DNA from: Limosilactobacillus reuteri
Lineage (GTDB): Bacteria > Bacillota > Bacilli > Lactobacillales > Lactobacillaceae
NCBI RefSeq assembly: GCF_013694365.1
Contig: NZ_CP059275.1
Coordinates: 248,001 to 312,000 of the forward strand
Reading direction: 5' to 3'
Length of the DNA: 64,000 nt
In this document: one piece after another, positions 54,772 to 64,000 of the stretch
Numbering within the stretch: the first letter of the stretch is position 1
How the letters are laid out: every line of letters starts with the position of its first letter
Translations under genes and position numbers: made by a program
The notes under the pieces: generated by a model
What the model saw: the letters and a program-made list of their open reading frames with translations, nothing else
Database searches by the model: none
What the model was told of the DNA's origin: nothing

Positions 54772-56628
54772 ATGACAAAATTAAAGATTAAAAACAATGA
54801 AGTTGCCTTTTACGCCATGGGTGGTCTTGGTGAGATTGGTAAAAATATGTATTGTGTACAATTCCAAGATGAAATTATTGTTATTGACTGTGGAGTTTTA
54901 TTCCCCGAAGATGAATTACTAGGAGTGGATTACGTAATTCAAAATTATGATTACCTCATTGAAAATAAAGATAAGATTAAGGGAATCTTTATTACTCACG
55001 GTCACGAAGACCACATTGGAGGATTACCATTCTTCTTACAAAAGGTCAATGCACCTATTTATGCTGGACCATTTGCAATGTCATTAATTAAAGGAAAACT
55101 GGAAGAAAAACACTTACTAAGAAATGCCGAATTGCATGAAATCAATGAATTTGATGAGGTTCACTTTAAGAAATTATGGGTTAGTTTCTTCCGGACAACC
55201 CACTCAATTCCTGATACATTAGGGATTGCAGTTCATACTCCGCAAGGGACAATTGTTCAAACCGGGGACTTTAAGTTTGATTTGACACCGGTTGGTAATT
55301 TACCTGGTCCAAATCTTCAACAAATGGCCAAACTAGGCGATGATGGTGTTCTGCTATTGACTTCAGATAGTACAAACGCAGAACGACCGGAATTTACTAA
55401 GTCTGAACGATGGGTTGATATTCACATTCGGCGTATTTTTGAACGGATCAAGGGACGGATTATTTTCGCATCCTTTGCTTCTAACGTCTATCGTTTACGT
55501 GAAGCTTCTGATGCAGCCATTGCTCAAGGGCGTAAAATTGCTGTTTTTGGTCGTAGTATGGAGAATGCGATTACGGCTGGTCAAGAACTCGGTTATCTGA
55601 ATATCCCTAAAGACTCATTGATTGACCAGAACGAAATTAATAACTATCCACCAGAAAAAGTATTGATCATGTGTACTGGATCGCAGGGTGAACCAATGGC
55701 GGCGCTTAGTCGGATTGCTAACGGAACTCACCGCCAGATTACCATTCAGCCTGAGGATACCGTTGTTTTCTCAAGTAACCCAATTCCGGGTAACACGACT
55801 AGCGTTAATGCCTTGATCAATAAGCTTGAAGAAGACGGTGCTAATGTTATTCACGGTTATGTTAACAATATCCATACATCCGGGCACGGTGGTCAAGTTG
55901 ATGAAGAGTTTATGCTCCGCTTGATGAAGCCTAAGTTCTTTGCGCCGGTTCACGGTGAATACCGGATGCAAAAAATTCACACTAAGTTAGCTGAAATGAC
56001 TGGTGTACCAAAGGAAAATAGCTTTGTCCTTGCAAATGGGGATGTTTTAGCTCTTACGAAAGACTCTTGTCGAGTGGCGGACCATATTGATAGTGTTAGT
56101 GATGTTTATATTGATGGTCGTGATGCGGGAGATACGGTTGGAAATCCAGAAATTCGCGAACGACGCTTGCTTTCAGAAGAAGGTGTCGTAACAGCGATTG
56201 CGGTTGTCGACTTAAAGGATTATCAAATTGTTGCGGGGCCTGATATTGTTTCTCGTGGCTTTGTTTATATGCATGAATCACAAGAGCTGATTAAGGCAGC
56301 CAATCATGAAGTATTCTGGGCAATCCTTAATACATTTAAGAATCACAAACACATTGATCAACGGGTATTAAACCGGACAATTATCAGCCGTTTACAAAAA
56401 TTACTCTATGATCGCACCGGTCGTCGTCCAGTGATTATTCCGATGGTGACAATTTTGAACGGTAATAATCGTTCCGAAAACCAACACTATCGTCGACCAA
56501 ACAATAAAAATAATCAAACACATAAAAACGAACGACAAAATAATCATTCCCACCGGAACTCTCAGCAACATTCTAAAAAGAAGAATAGTAAAGAGAAGCA
56601 ACCAGTTGCAACTGGAAACACAAAATAA
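54772..56628 (+). CDS. rnj: Ribonuclease J with extended C-terminal tail
   Basis: A 618-residue metallo-beta-lactamase/beta-CASP nuclease for mRNA decay and rRNA maturation. The catalytic motif HGHEDH is intact at residues 76-81, so this copy should be active. Other motifs are THSIPDTLG, TGDFKFD, and the CASP motif SGHGG with APVHGEYRM. The core ends near residue 565. The remaining 55 residues are a hydrophilic tail rich in Asn, His, Lys and Gln that could bind RNA or partners. The split between J1 and J2 is not certain. Confidence 0.88.
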   Translation: MTKLKIKNNEVAFYAMGGLGEIGKNMYCVQFQDEIIVIDCGVLFPEDELLGVDYVIQNYDYLIENKDKIKGIFITHGHEDHIGGLPFFLQKVNAPIYAGPFAMSLIKGKLEEKHLLRNAELHEINEFDEVHFKKLWVSFFRTTHSIPDTLGIAVHTPQGTIVQTGDFKFDLTPVGNLPGPNLQQMAKLGDDGVLLLTSDSTNAERPEFTKSERWVDIHIRRIFERIKGRIIFASFASNVYRLREASDAAIAQGRKIAVFGRSMENAITAGQELGYLNIPKDSLIDQNEINNYPPEKVLIMCTGSQGEPMAALSRIANGTHRQITIQPEDTVVFSSNPIPGNTTSVNALINKLEEDGANVIHGYVNNIHTSGHGGQVDEEFMLRLMKPKFFAPVHGEYRMQKIHTKLAEMTGVPKENSFVLANGDVLALTKDSCRVADHIDSVSDVYIDGRDAGDTVGNPEIRERRLLSEEGVVTAIAVVDLKDYQIVAGPDIVSRGFVYMHESQELIKAANHEVFWAILNTFKNHKHIDQRVLNRTIISRLQKLLYDRTGRRPVIIPMVTILNGNNRSENQHYRRPNNKNNQTHKNERQNNHSHRNSQQHSKKKNSKEKQPVATGNTK

Positions 56629-56976
56629 TTGGCTACAACAGGTTTAAGTTATAGTGAGTTAAGCGAGGATGCTAAAGAAGTTGCCCTTAATTCCTTTATT
56701 AATTTTTATGTTGATCAATATCGTAGGGGCAGTTTAGAGATCCTTAGCTCACAAGTATCTAATGAATTAATGGCTACAATTAATCAAATCTTGTGCGATA
56801 ATGCTTTTATGGGTCATCAGGAATTAGTTAATGTAAGCACGCGGCTAAGTAAGCCAGCTTATCAAAAAATTTTAACCGCATTGACTAATGTTAAATTTCA
56901 TGAAGATGGGGAACCGGTTGTTGATTGGATGAAGGCTTGGGAACAAAAAGAGGAACAGTTACCAGAAGAAGATTAG
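56629..56976 (+). CDS. Hypothetical protein, small and acidic
   Basis: A 115-residue helical protein starting at TTG. It has no membrane segment and no motif I recognise. The C-terminus is strongly acidic and ends LPEED. In the joined sequence it lies between RNase J and a MerR regulator. Confidence 0.45.
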   Translation: MATTGLSYSELSEDAKEVALNSFINFYVDQYRRGSLEILSSQVSNELMATINQILCDNAFMGHQELVNVSTRLSKPAYQKILTALTNVKFHEDGEPVVDWMKAWEQKEEQLPEED

Positions 56977-57423
56977 ATGGATCCGCTTTCTGAAAAAATT
57001 AGAAAAATGATCGCTAGTAAACAATTAAAGATTAATATGAGTGAAGTAGCACGTGTAACTGGTGTCTCTACTAGTCAACTAAGATATTGGGAGAAAAAGG
57101 GTTATATTAAATCGGAACAAGATGAGCAGAATAAAAATCACTATTTTAGTTTTCTAACAATTTTTCAGGTATTAACGATTAAAGTATTTTTGGATCAAGG
57201 CTTTACTTTAGCGATGGCTGTAAAAAAGGAACGTAAACGGCGCGAACTTCATAAGATTTTTACCCGTTTTATTACGGACGGCATCAAAGAGGTAGAACAA
57301 ACTGGAGAAGATAGTGGAGAAGTTAAGCTGGGTGCATTAGCTGAAGATTCCACAAAAGAAGTATATGCAGTGATTGATGGTGAAAATACTAGTCTTCGTA
57401 TTCGGGATCGGAAGGAAAATTAA
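56977..57423 (+). CDS. MerR-family transcriptional regulator
   Basis: A 148-residue regulator with a winged helix-turn-helix (MSEVARVTGVSTSQLRYWEK, about residues 21-40, then GYI and a wing with NHYFSF). A helical dimerisation region follows (about 70-108). The 40-residue acidic effector region is short and has no Cys metal site. It precedes a DHA2 transporter, as in a conserved lactobacillus drug-resistance set, so it probably controls that gene. Confidence 0.82.
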   Translation: MDPLSEKIRKMIASKQLKINMSEVARVTGVSTSQLRYWEKKGYIKSEQDEQNKNHYFSFLTIFQVLTIKVFLDQGFTLAMAVKKERKRRELHKIFTRFITDGIKEVEQTGEDSGEVKLGALAEDSTKEVYAVIDGENTSLRIRDRKEN

Positions 57424-58932
57424 GTGAATCAAGAGCATCAACCTGTTGATATTAATGGTCAAACTTATAATCGTTCCTTAATGATCTTCGTCCTATTAAT
57501 TGGAGCTTTTTGTACCATTTTAAACCAAACTATTCTTTCAACAGCCTTTCCCGCATTAATGGATGCTTTTAATATTAGTACTGCCACCGTTCAGTGGTTA
57601 ACTACTGGTTTCTTAATGGTTAATGGGATTATGATCCCCGTAAGTGCCTATTTAACCAGTCGTTTTAATACTAAGAGTCTTTTTATCATTGCTATGTCAA
57701 CCTTTGAAGTTGGGACAATCTTAGCATGGATTGCTCCATCGTTTGCCGTTTTATTAGCCGGTCGTCTTATCCAAGCGGTCGGAGTAGGAATTAACATGCC
57801 CCTAATGCAGAATATTATGCTGACTGTTTATCCTCCTGAGAAACGTGGCGCTGCGATGGGAGTAAACGGCCTAGTTATTGGATTAGCCCCAGCAATCGGG
57901 CCTGCTCTATCTGGATGGGTTATCGATAGTTATAGCTGGCGGTGGCTTTTCGGAATGATCGCCCCCATTACTGCTTTAGTTATCATTGTTAGTTTTTTTG
58001 CAGTTAAAAATGTTATTCCTAATAAAAAGCCGCATCTTGACTGGCTTTCTGTTGTTATTTCAACATTAGGATTTGGGAGCATGCTTTACGGATTCTCAAG
58101 TGTCGGTGATAAGGGGTGGACAGATCCGGTTGTCCTTTCAACCATTATCATTGGGGTGATTTTAGTTGGAATTCTAATCATGCGTCAAAACAAGCTAGAC
58201 GATCCGTTCCTTGAATTCAAGGTATTTGAAAGCAAAGAATTCTCCCTTGCGACCATTCTTAGTTCAATTGTAATGATGGCAATGGTTGGGGTAGAATTCG
58301 TCATCCCTCTTTACCTTCAAATCATTCATGGAATGTCCGCCTTCCATTCAGGTCTTACCCTTTTATTTGGAGCCCTTTTCATGGGAATTATGAGTCCAAT
58401 TACTGGGAACTTATTTGACCGTCATGGTGCTAAACGCTTAGCCTTTACGGGAATGTTTATCTTAACTGTTGGAACAATTCCTTTTGCCTTTATTACTCGT
58501 GATACCCCAACTATTTATATTGTCTTCTTATATGCAGTCCGGATGTTTGGTATTTCAATGGTAATGATGCCAGTTACTACAGCGGGAATGAATTCTCTTC
58601 CTTACAATCTAATTTCGCACGGTACAGCTGTTAACAATACCATTCGTCAAGTCGCTACTTCTGTGGGAACAGCGATCATGATCTCTGTTTTGACAAATAT
58701 TACCAATAGCAATCGACCTGCTCATTCACTGCTGACACAATCCCCATTACAATATAAAGCAAAGATGTTTGATGCTACTTTGATGGGGTACCATGCAGCA
58801 TTCTGGTTTGCAATCGCCTTCTCACTCATTGGTTTATTCCTTACATTCTTTGTTACAAGTGGTAATGGAATTCACCTCCGCCTTGATAGCGAAGACATTG
58901 CAGAACCAACTGATAAAGGAGGGATGAAGTAA
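57424..58932 (+). CDS. DHA2-family MFS multidrug transporter
   Basis: A 502-residue drug/proton antiporter with about 14 membrane helices, of the EmrB/QacA/LmrB type. Motif C-like GLVIGLAPAIGPALSGWVID (about 142-161) and the TM1 loop LNQTILSTAFPALM are typical. It starts at GTG. Codons and neighbours match the MerR gene before and the DUF4811 gene after. The substrate range is unknown. Confidence 0.85.
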   Translation: MNQEHQPVDINGQTYNRSLMIFVLLIGAFCTILNQTILSTAFPALMDAFNISTATVQWLTTGFLMVNGIMIPVSAYLTSRFNTKSLFIIAMSTFEVGTILAWIAPSFAVLLAGRLIQAVGVGINMPLMQNIMLTVYPPEKRGAAMGVNGLVIGLAPAIGPALSGWVIDSYSWRWLFGMIAPITALVIIVSFFAVKNVIPNKKPHLDWLSVVISTLGFGSMLYGFSSVGDKGWTDPVVLSTIIIGVILVGILIMRQNKLDDPFLEFKVFESKEFSLATILSSIVMMAMVGVEFVIPLYLQIIHGMSAFHSGLTLLFGALFMGIMSPITGNLFDRHGAKRLAFTGMFILTVGTIPFAFITRDTPTIYIVFLYAVRMFGISMVMMPVTTAGMNSLPYNLISHGTAVNNTIRQVATSVGTAIMISVLTNITNSNRPAHSLLTQSPLQYKAKMFDATLMGYHAAFWFAIAFSLIGLFLTFFVTSGNGIHLRLDSEDIAEPTDKGGMK

Positions 58933-59661
58933 ATGGTTATTATTTTAACTTTTCTAGGAGCACTCACCTTTTTTGCTTGCATGATGTTTATTCGGCAAAA
59001 AAGCCTGCGAATTATTTTAGCTACACTCACGGGAATTATCTTTGTGGGCTCAACTCTTTTGATGACACTAAATTACAGTCACCATTTTGGAATGCAAAAA
59101 GTTACGACAACAACCACCAAGCGGATTTACTCTGCTTCAAATTCCTCAATGCCCCTGGCAATTTATCAACCGGTTGGTAAAAGCGGCCGCGATGATGTTT
59201 ATATTTATAACACCAAAGTTAAACAAAAAACGCCTTACCATACCCAAGCAAACGAATACACCACTAGTCGAATTAAATGGACTAATGGTTCTACCCCTCA
59301 GCTCGTAACAACTGAGACGCGCTGGCAATATCGTAATAATTTTTATAAAGTCCTATATGCATGGTCAGGAATGAACAATGCATTAGTTAAGCGAACTAAC
59401 GTGTTAGAATATCCACGAATGTATGTTAAACTCACAACGAGTCAGGCAGATAAACTTGCCAGAGTTGCTAAATCTGCTACGGGTGCCAAATTACAAGCAC
59501 AAGCAGCAGAACAAGGACGCGCTTTTGTTACATCAAAGGTTCAAGCAGCAATGGCTAAGAATCCTAACATGACTGCTAAACAAATTCAAGAAGTATCAGC
59601 ACAAGCAGAACAAGAATTTCAGGCCCAAAGCATTCAACAAATTTTAAAACAAGTTAAGTAA
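58933..59661 (+). CDS. DUF4811 membrane protein
   Basis: A 242-residue protein with two N-terminal membrane helices (about 2-17 and 26-46) and an exported domain rich in Thr, Tyr and Lys, then a helical Ala/Gln-rich tail (about 170-242). This is the DUF4811 family that is regularly encoded after DHA2-type transporters in lactobacilli. It is probably an accessory to the transporter. Direct function is unknown. Confidence 0.72.
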   Translation: MVIILTFLGALTFFACMMFIRQKSLRIILATLTGIIFVGSTLLMTLNYSHHFGMQKVTTTTTKRIYSASNSSMPLAIYQPVGKSGRDDVYIYNTKVKQKTPYHTQANEYTTSRIKWTNGSTPQLVTTETRWQYRNNFYKVLYAWSGMNNALVKRTNVLEYPRMYVKLTTSQADKLARVAKSATGAKLQAQAAEQGRAFVTSKVQAAMAKNPNMTAKQIQEVSAQAEQEFQAQSIQQILKQVK

Positions 59662-60528
59662 ATGGAAAATACGTGGATATACCGAGGAACCGAACCGATT
59701 AAAATAAAGAAGTATCTTCAGTCATTAGGGATGGGGCATCGTTTATTTAACGATCTTAAAAACGGTGAAGGGGAATTCCTTGTTGATCATCGGAAGGTAC
59801 GGCCAACAACCCAGATTCTTCCTAATCAACCTTTAACCATTAAGGCTCAGCCAGAGTTAGCTGATGATACTGTTGGAATTAGTAATGAGCCCTTAAATGT
59901 TATTTATGAAGATGATAATTGGTTGGTAATAGATAAGCCAGCAGGTGTGACTTCTATCCCAGGACCAACTGTTCAAAATGATACAGTTTTAAATCGGGTA
60001 AAGGGATACTTAATCGCAAATAATTCTGTAGATCTCCGCCCTCATTTAATTACACGACTGGATCGCTTTACGGGGGGACTACTTCTTGTCGCTAAGCATC
60101 ATATTGCCTCCAGTATGATCAGTCAGCAAGTGCAGCAACATCAAATGCTGAAGGAATATACCGCTTTAGTAGAAGGACAGGTTATGGACGAGCATGGCGA
60201 GATTAACAAGCCGATTGGAAGAAAGGATGGGCAGGCTGCACGGGTAATTGACGAGAATGGGCAACGAGCTTTGACCGAGTATTGGGTTGAAGAACGAGGC
60301 GCAAAATGGACACGAGTGCGGGTAAGACTTCACACTGGACGCACACACCAGATCAGGGTTCACTTTGCTGCTATTGGTCATTCCCTAATTGGTGACCATC
60401 TTTATGGCGGCGATACTAGTAAATATGATCATCAGTTGCTTCATGCAAGTAAAATTAGCTTTAACGATCCCTTCACCCTTAAACAAATGACATTTACCTC
60501 AGAATTGCCACCAGTATTTTTGAATTAG
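59662..60528 (+). CDS. RluA-family RNA pseudouridine synthase
   Basis: A 288-residue enzyme. A short S4-like N-terminal part (about 12-60) precedes the catalytic domain with LDRFTGGLLLVAKH and catalytic Asp134 (RLD motif), a YEDDNWLVIDKPAGV strand (about residues 91-105), and LHTGRTHQIRVHFAAIGHSL near residue 225. It converts specific uridines in rRNA or tRNA to pseudouridine. The target cannot be told from sequence alone. Confidence 0.87.
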   Translation: MENTWIYRGTEPIKIKKYLQSLGMGHRLFNDLKNGEGEFLVDHRKVRPTTQILPNQPLTIKAQPELADDTVGISNEPLNVIYEDDNWLVIDKPAGVTSIPGPTVQNDTVLNRVKGYLIANNSVDLRPHLITRLDRFTGGLLLVAKHHIASSMISQQVQQHQMLKEYTALVEGQVMDEHGEINKPIGRKDGQAARVIDENGQRALTEYWVEERGAKWTRVRVRLHTGRTHQIRVHFAAIGHSLIGDHLYGGDTSKYDHQLLHASKISFNDPFTLKQMTFTSELPPVFLN

Positions 60529-60603
60529 GGTCCGTTGGTCTAGTTGGTTTAGGACGCATCCCTGTCACGGATGAGATCACGAGTTCGAGTCTCGTACGGA
60601 CCG
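60529..60603 (+). tRNA. tRNA-Asp (GTC)
   Basis: Acceptor stem GGTCCGT/ACGGACC. Anticodon stem CATCC/GGATG with loop CTGTCAC (anticodon GTC). T-arm CGAGTTCGAGTCTCG. It abuts the pseudouridine synthase stop and the MprF start codon with no spacer. Confidence 0.93.
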
Positions 60604-63189
60604 ATGCAGCAGTTGGGCAAGCGCCTATTAAACTGGTGGTCTAAGTATTCAAAAATCATAAAAGTAGTGTTTGTAACCTCAGTCCTAGTCTTTGTTATTC
60701 TCGCGTTAGGTAACTTTTTTAAAACAGTTAAATGGCATGAAGTAGGAGTTGGTTTAGCAAACCTGTCTTGGAAAAGTATCATCCTGCTACTAATTACGGG
60801 ATGCATCGCAGTCATCCCTATGTTGGGGTATGATTTTGCAATCACTCATTTATTACCCGGGAAATTTAAGAAATCATATATTATCCGCTGTGGATGGATT
60901 ACTAACACTTTAACAAATATTGCCGGATTTGGCGGAATTCTTGGTTCTACTTTACGAGCATACTTCTATCGAAAGAACGCAACTAAGAAAGAGATTCTAC
61001 TTGCCATCTCTAAAATCGCTGTTTTCTCACTCTCTGGTTTATCTGTTCTTTGTTGGGTAGCTTTGATCATCATGTTTGTGTTTCACGATGGCGGCCACTT
61101 CAACCAATACGCACTTTGGCTTGTGGGGGGCGGATTATATTTTCCAATCGTTTTTTATTTTACTGTTATTCATAATAGTAAAATATTTAAGGATATCACG
61201 CCCAAAGTAGGGACCTTTTTAGTCACCAGTTCAACTTGTGAATGGCTATTTGTAGCACTTTTTTTCTTACTAGTCGGTTGGTGCTTAGGCGTTCGGCATA
61301 GCCTTATTAGCGTTCTGCCATTATACGTTGTTGCCCAAGTTCTCGGGGTTCTTTCAATGATTCCGGGGGCACTTGGTTCGTTTGACCTTTTAATGATGTT
61401 AGAACTGTCATTACTTGGCGTTTCCCAAACTACCTCTGTTATTTGGTTATTACTATTCCGAATTTTTTACTACATCGTTCCATTAATTATTGCCGGATTC
61501 ATGTTCTTGCACTCTCTGGCATCCCAAGTTAACCAGTTTTTCGACGGATTACCATTGCTAATGGTCCGCAAACTTGCTTACTATTTAATTACAACGTTTA
61601 TGTATGTTTCTGGGATTCTGATGCTTATTACTGCTTCAATTCCAGACATCACAGCACAAAATAAGATTATCGCGAACCTTTATCCCTATACCTTCTTCTT
61701 CCTCCACCAATTGACAACCATCTTATTTGCACTGGCTATGCTTGCCTGTGCTCGCGGTCTTCAATCAAAGGTGAAAAAGGCATACCTTCCTACTTTAATA
61801 TTATTGGTAATTGGAATTGCTAATACCATTTGGAACCTGGGAACATTGAGCTTAACAATTTACCTCGTCATTGTTTTGATACTTGTTTTACTCTCTCGCC
61901 ATGTGTTATACCGGAAGAAATTGGAATATTCAATTGGAAAATTCGCAATTGATAGTCTTATCTTTGCTGGGGCATGTATCCTCTATGTAATTGTCGGGGT
62001 TATTAATGCTCCTCAATATTCCAGTAAGCACCACATCCCTGATTTTCTATTTTTCCCTGGTGAAAAGATTTGGATTTCCGGACTTTTCGGATTAATCCTC
62101 GGCCTCTTATTAATTTTCGTTATTCTGCGCTACTTTATGGCCGGGACTGATCCTTTCAATATTCCAAACGTATTTGATGCTGAACGGATCCGCAATGTTA
62201 TTAAAGAATATGGAGGAAATGAAACTAGTCACCTCGCCTTCTTAAAAGATAAAAGTATCTATTATTACAGTGTTGACGATCATGATAAGCTCTTTTTCAT
62301 GTATCGCCGTAAATATGATCGCTTGGTCGTAATGGGCGATCCAGTTGGAGATAAGGATAGTTGGCGACCAGCTCTTCGACAATTTGTCTTAGAAGCTGAT
62401 AAGTATGGCTATCAGCTTGTCTTTTATGAAGTCTCCAGCGATATGACAATGCTTCTTCATGAATTTGGCTTCGACTTTATTAAAACCGGTGAAACTGGCC
62501 TTGTTAAGCTGGCAGACTTTACGCTTGCTGGTAAGCGACAACGATCACAACGAGCATTGATGCATAAATTTGATCGTGAAGGCTATACCTTCTCTGTTGA
62601 AAAGCCACCATTTAGTAAAGAATTAATGCAAGAGATGAAACAAGTCTCCGATAGCTGGTTAGGAAACGAAACAGAAAAAGGATTCTCTCTCGGTTTCTTT
62701 GACTCCTACTACATTAATCAAGCACCTGTTGGCATTATCCGTGATAAAGACGGCAAAATGGTCGCCTTTGCAACGTTTATGCCGACAGGGGGTAAAAAGA
62801 TTTTAACAATTGACCTCATGCGTCATAGTAAAGATGCCCCTTCTGGAATCATGGATAAAATTTTCATTAGTATGTTCCAGTACGGGCAGGAAAACAGTTA
62901 TACCTACTTTGATCTCGGAATGGCACCTCTTTCGAATGTTGGTGAATATCAATTTAGCTTTATTGAAGAAAAAGCTGCACACTTCATCTATGAATATGGA
63001 TATCATTTGTATGGCTTTCAAGGATTACGGCGATACAAAGATAAATATGCGACAGTTTGGTATTCACGTTATACTGCCTTCCGCAAGAAGAATTCAATCA
63101 TTGCCACAATGATGATTCTAGTTAGTGTCGTTAACCAACGTGTTGATCAGCAAAACCACCGTTCAATCTTCTGGTGGTTGATTAAATAA
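60604..63189 (+). CDS. mprF: MprF, lysylphosphatidylglycerol synthase/flippase
   Basis: The start at 60604 follows tRNA-Asp and gives 861 residues, a normal size for MprF; upstream codons lie inside the tRNA. The N-terminal half has about 14 membrane helices (flippase part, IAGFGGILGSTLRAYFYRKN near residue 106). The soluble C-terminal DUF2156 domain (about 520-850) has the GNAT-like fold that transfers an aminoacyl group from tRNA to phosphatidylglycerol (SRYTAFRKK near the end). It lowers surface negative charge and protects against cationic peptides. Confidence 0.9.
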   Translation: MQQLGKRLLNWWSKYSKIIKVVFVTSVLVFVILALGNFFKTVKWHEVGVGLANLSWKSIILLLITGCIAVIPMLGYDFAITHLLPGKFKKSYIIRCGWITNTLTNIAGFGGILGSTLRAYFYRKNATKKEILLAISKIAVFSLSGLSVLCWVALIIMFVFHDGGHFNQYALWLVGGGLYFPIVFYFTVIHNSKIFKDITPKVGTFLVTSSTCEWLFVALFFLLVGWCLGVRHSLISVLPLYVVAQVLGVLSMIPGALGSFDLLMMLELSLLGVSQTTSVIWLLLFRIFYYIVPLIIAGFMFLHSLASQVNQFFDGLPLLMVRKLAYYLITTFMYVSGILMLITASIPDITAQNKIIANLYPYTFFFLHQLTTILFALAMLACARGLQSKVKKAYLPTLILLVIGIANTIWNLGTLSLTIYLVIVLILVLLSRHVLYRKKLEYSIGKFAIDSLIFAGACILYVIVGVINAPQYSSKHHIPDFLFFPGEKIWISGLFGLILGLLLIFVILRYFMAGTDPFNIPNVFDAERIRNVIKEYGGNETSHLAFLKDKSIYYYSVDDHDKLFFMYRRKYDRLVVMGDPVGDKDSWRPALRQFVLEADKYGYQLVFYEVSSDMTMLLHEFGFDFIKTGETGLVKLADFTLAGKRQRSQRALMHKFDREGYTFSVEKPPFSKELMQEMKQVSDSWLGNETEKGFSLGFFDSYYINQAPVGIIRDKDGKMVAFATFMPTGGKKILTIDLMRHSKDAPSGIMDKIFISMFQYGQENSYTYFDLGMAPLSNVGEYQFSFIEEKAAHFIYEYGYHLYGFQGLRRYKDKYATVWYSRYTAFRKKNSIIATMMILVSVVNQRVDQQNHRSIFWWLIK

Positions 63190-63762
63190 TTGGCTAAAGT
63201 TGCTGTAGTGTTTGCACCAGGTTGTGAAGAAGTTGAAGGACTTACAATTGTGGACGTTCTCCGGCGAATGAGGATTGAAACCACAATGGTCGGATTAGAG
63301 GATCTTCATGTTCCTGGCGCTCATGGAATTGAATTAACTTGTGATGAGGTAATGAGTGATCGGCTCCTCAATTATGATGTGGTGGCCTTTCCTGGTGGTC
63401 GCGGGGGTGCCCAAAAGCTTCGCGATAATGATAAGTTGATGAAATTGATGCAAAAACGCAATGCAGAAAATAAGTGGGATGCCGCAATGTGTGCTGCTCC
63501 GATTGCCTTGGCTCGGTATGGGTTGCTTGATAATCATAACTATACTTGCTTCCCGGGAATTAACGAGGAAATTGCTAAGGTTGCCCCAACAGCAAATTTT
63601 AAAGAGGATATTACGGTTGTTGATAATGATGGAAAAATCATTACCAGTCGTGGACCTGCAACTGCCTTAGCCTTTGCTTATCAGATTGCAGAGGTATTAG
63701 GATACAACACTGATAAGATTAAGCATGAGATGCTATATGATTATTTAATGGATCAAAAATAG
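63190..63762 (+). CDS. DJ-1/PfpI-family protein
   Basis: A 190-residue protein starting at TTG. The nucleophile-elbow Cys is Cys101 in AAMCAAPIAL. A conserved Glu is present near the start (GCEEVEG), and the glyoxalase/deglycase-type motif AFPGGRGGAQKLRDN is near residue 66. The family includes DJ-1/ThiJ chaperones, deglycases and oxidative-stress proteins. The exact reaction is uncertain. Confidence 0.85.
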   Translation: MAKVAVVFAPGCEEVEGLTIVDVLRRMRIETTMVGLEDLHVPGAHGIELTCDEVMSDRLLNYDVVAFPGGRGGAQKLRDNDKLMKLMQKRNAENKWDAAMCAAPIALARYGLLDNHNYTCFPGINEEIAKVAPTANFKEDITVVDNDGKIITSRGPATALAFAYQIAEVLGYNTDKIKHEMLYDYLMDQK

Positions 63763-64000
63763 GTGGAGAAAATAAAAAAATTTAATACTCAAATTGCTAG
63801 TCATTTGGCTAATAATCTTGAGAATAGTTTGCGAGAGTTACGGCGATGTGGTGCTCATCGTTCTAGTAAAGCAACCTTTACTGAAATGGGAATTCAATTA
63901 AGCGGGTTTAAAAATGATCTTGCAGAAAATAATAAATTTAATGCCTTAGTGGGTAATGCATGGATTGACAATGAAGCTGATTACTACTTACCTGCTGCTG
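63763..64000 (+). CDS. Partial gene cut by the window end, function unknown
   Basis: A frame open from GTG at 63763 to the last base (79 codons). It follows the previous stop with no gap, like all other genes here. The visible residues begin MEKIKKFNTQIASHLANNLE, are mostly helical and polar, and give no recognisable motif. Confidence 0.55.
   Translation, partial: MEKIKKFNTQIASHLANNLENSLRELRRCGAHRSSKATFTEMGIQLSGFKNDLAENNKFNALVGNAWIDNEADYYLPAA

Noticed and set aside
60571..60603. Upstream start for MprF
   Set aside because: These codons lie inside tRNA-Asp; the ATG at 60604 gives a normal MprF N-terminus.

Overview
The window is AT-rich, and its genes point to a lactobacillus, most likely in the Limosilactobacillus/reuteri group. 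The evidence is the LysP-like permease, the tandem VIT-family proteins, the MerR/DHA2 transporter/DUF4811 set, the degenerate IS30 copy, tRNAs without an encoded CCA, and prophage proteins of lactobacillus type. The species is an inference. About 39.8 kb is the structural part of a large tailed prophage, and the last 24 kb is ordinary host chromosome.

The DNA is not a plain genomic stretch. At nearly every boundary a stop codon is followed at once by the next start codon, or by a tRNA, with no spacer, no ribosome-binding site and no overlap. Every feature reads on the + strand. The tRNA cluster and the threonine/serine exporter pair are in the reverse of their usual order. One reading frame of the broken IS30 transposase is repeated exactly from ATG to stop. 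The simplest reading is that annotated features were joined end to end, each on its coding strand. Spacing, promoters and operon structure therefore cannot be judged, and gene order should be checked against the source assembly. The only stretch that keeps natural flanking DNA is about 39691-41762.

Prophage, 1-39831. First come scaffold/protease, decoration-like and major capsid proteins, head-tail connector candidates and the major tail protein with an inserted FN3 domain. Next are a 1403-residue side-fibre protein, two small proteins, an XhlA-like protein and a holin, then a tail chaperone candidate, a neck protein and a tyrosine recombinase. These are followed by a 3029-residue tape measure protein, which implies a very long tail. 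The distal tail then follows: a two-part FN3/helical protein sharing a C-terminal motif with the tape measure, a Dit-like protein, a hub protein fused to a zinc metallopeptidase, an OB-like hub part, carbohydrate-binding and fibre proteins, a secreted GH25-LysM endolysin, a homing endonuclease and two collagen-like adhesins. Terminase, portal, replication and repressor genes are not in the window.

Junction, 39565-42588. It holds a perfect 126-bp tandem duplication, a terminator, an alpha/beta hydrolase that has probably lost its native N-terminus, a degenerate IS30 element with its duplicated reading frame, and tRNAs Pro-Arg-Gly-Leu-Val.

Host region, 42589-64000. It encodes a deoxynucleoside kinase, LysP-like permease, GNAT acetyltransferase, PAP2 phosphatase, ThrE-type exporter halves and a cold-shock protein. 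A metal-homeostasis group follows (DtxR/MntR-like regulator, CDF exporter, two VIT-family transporters, UspA), then a GlnQ-type amino-acid ABC transporter, a CPBP protease and RNase J. Last are the MerR/MFS/DUF4811 set, an RluA pseudouridine synthase, tRNA-Asp, MprF, a DJ-1/PfpI protein and a gene cut by the window end.
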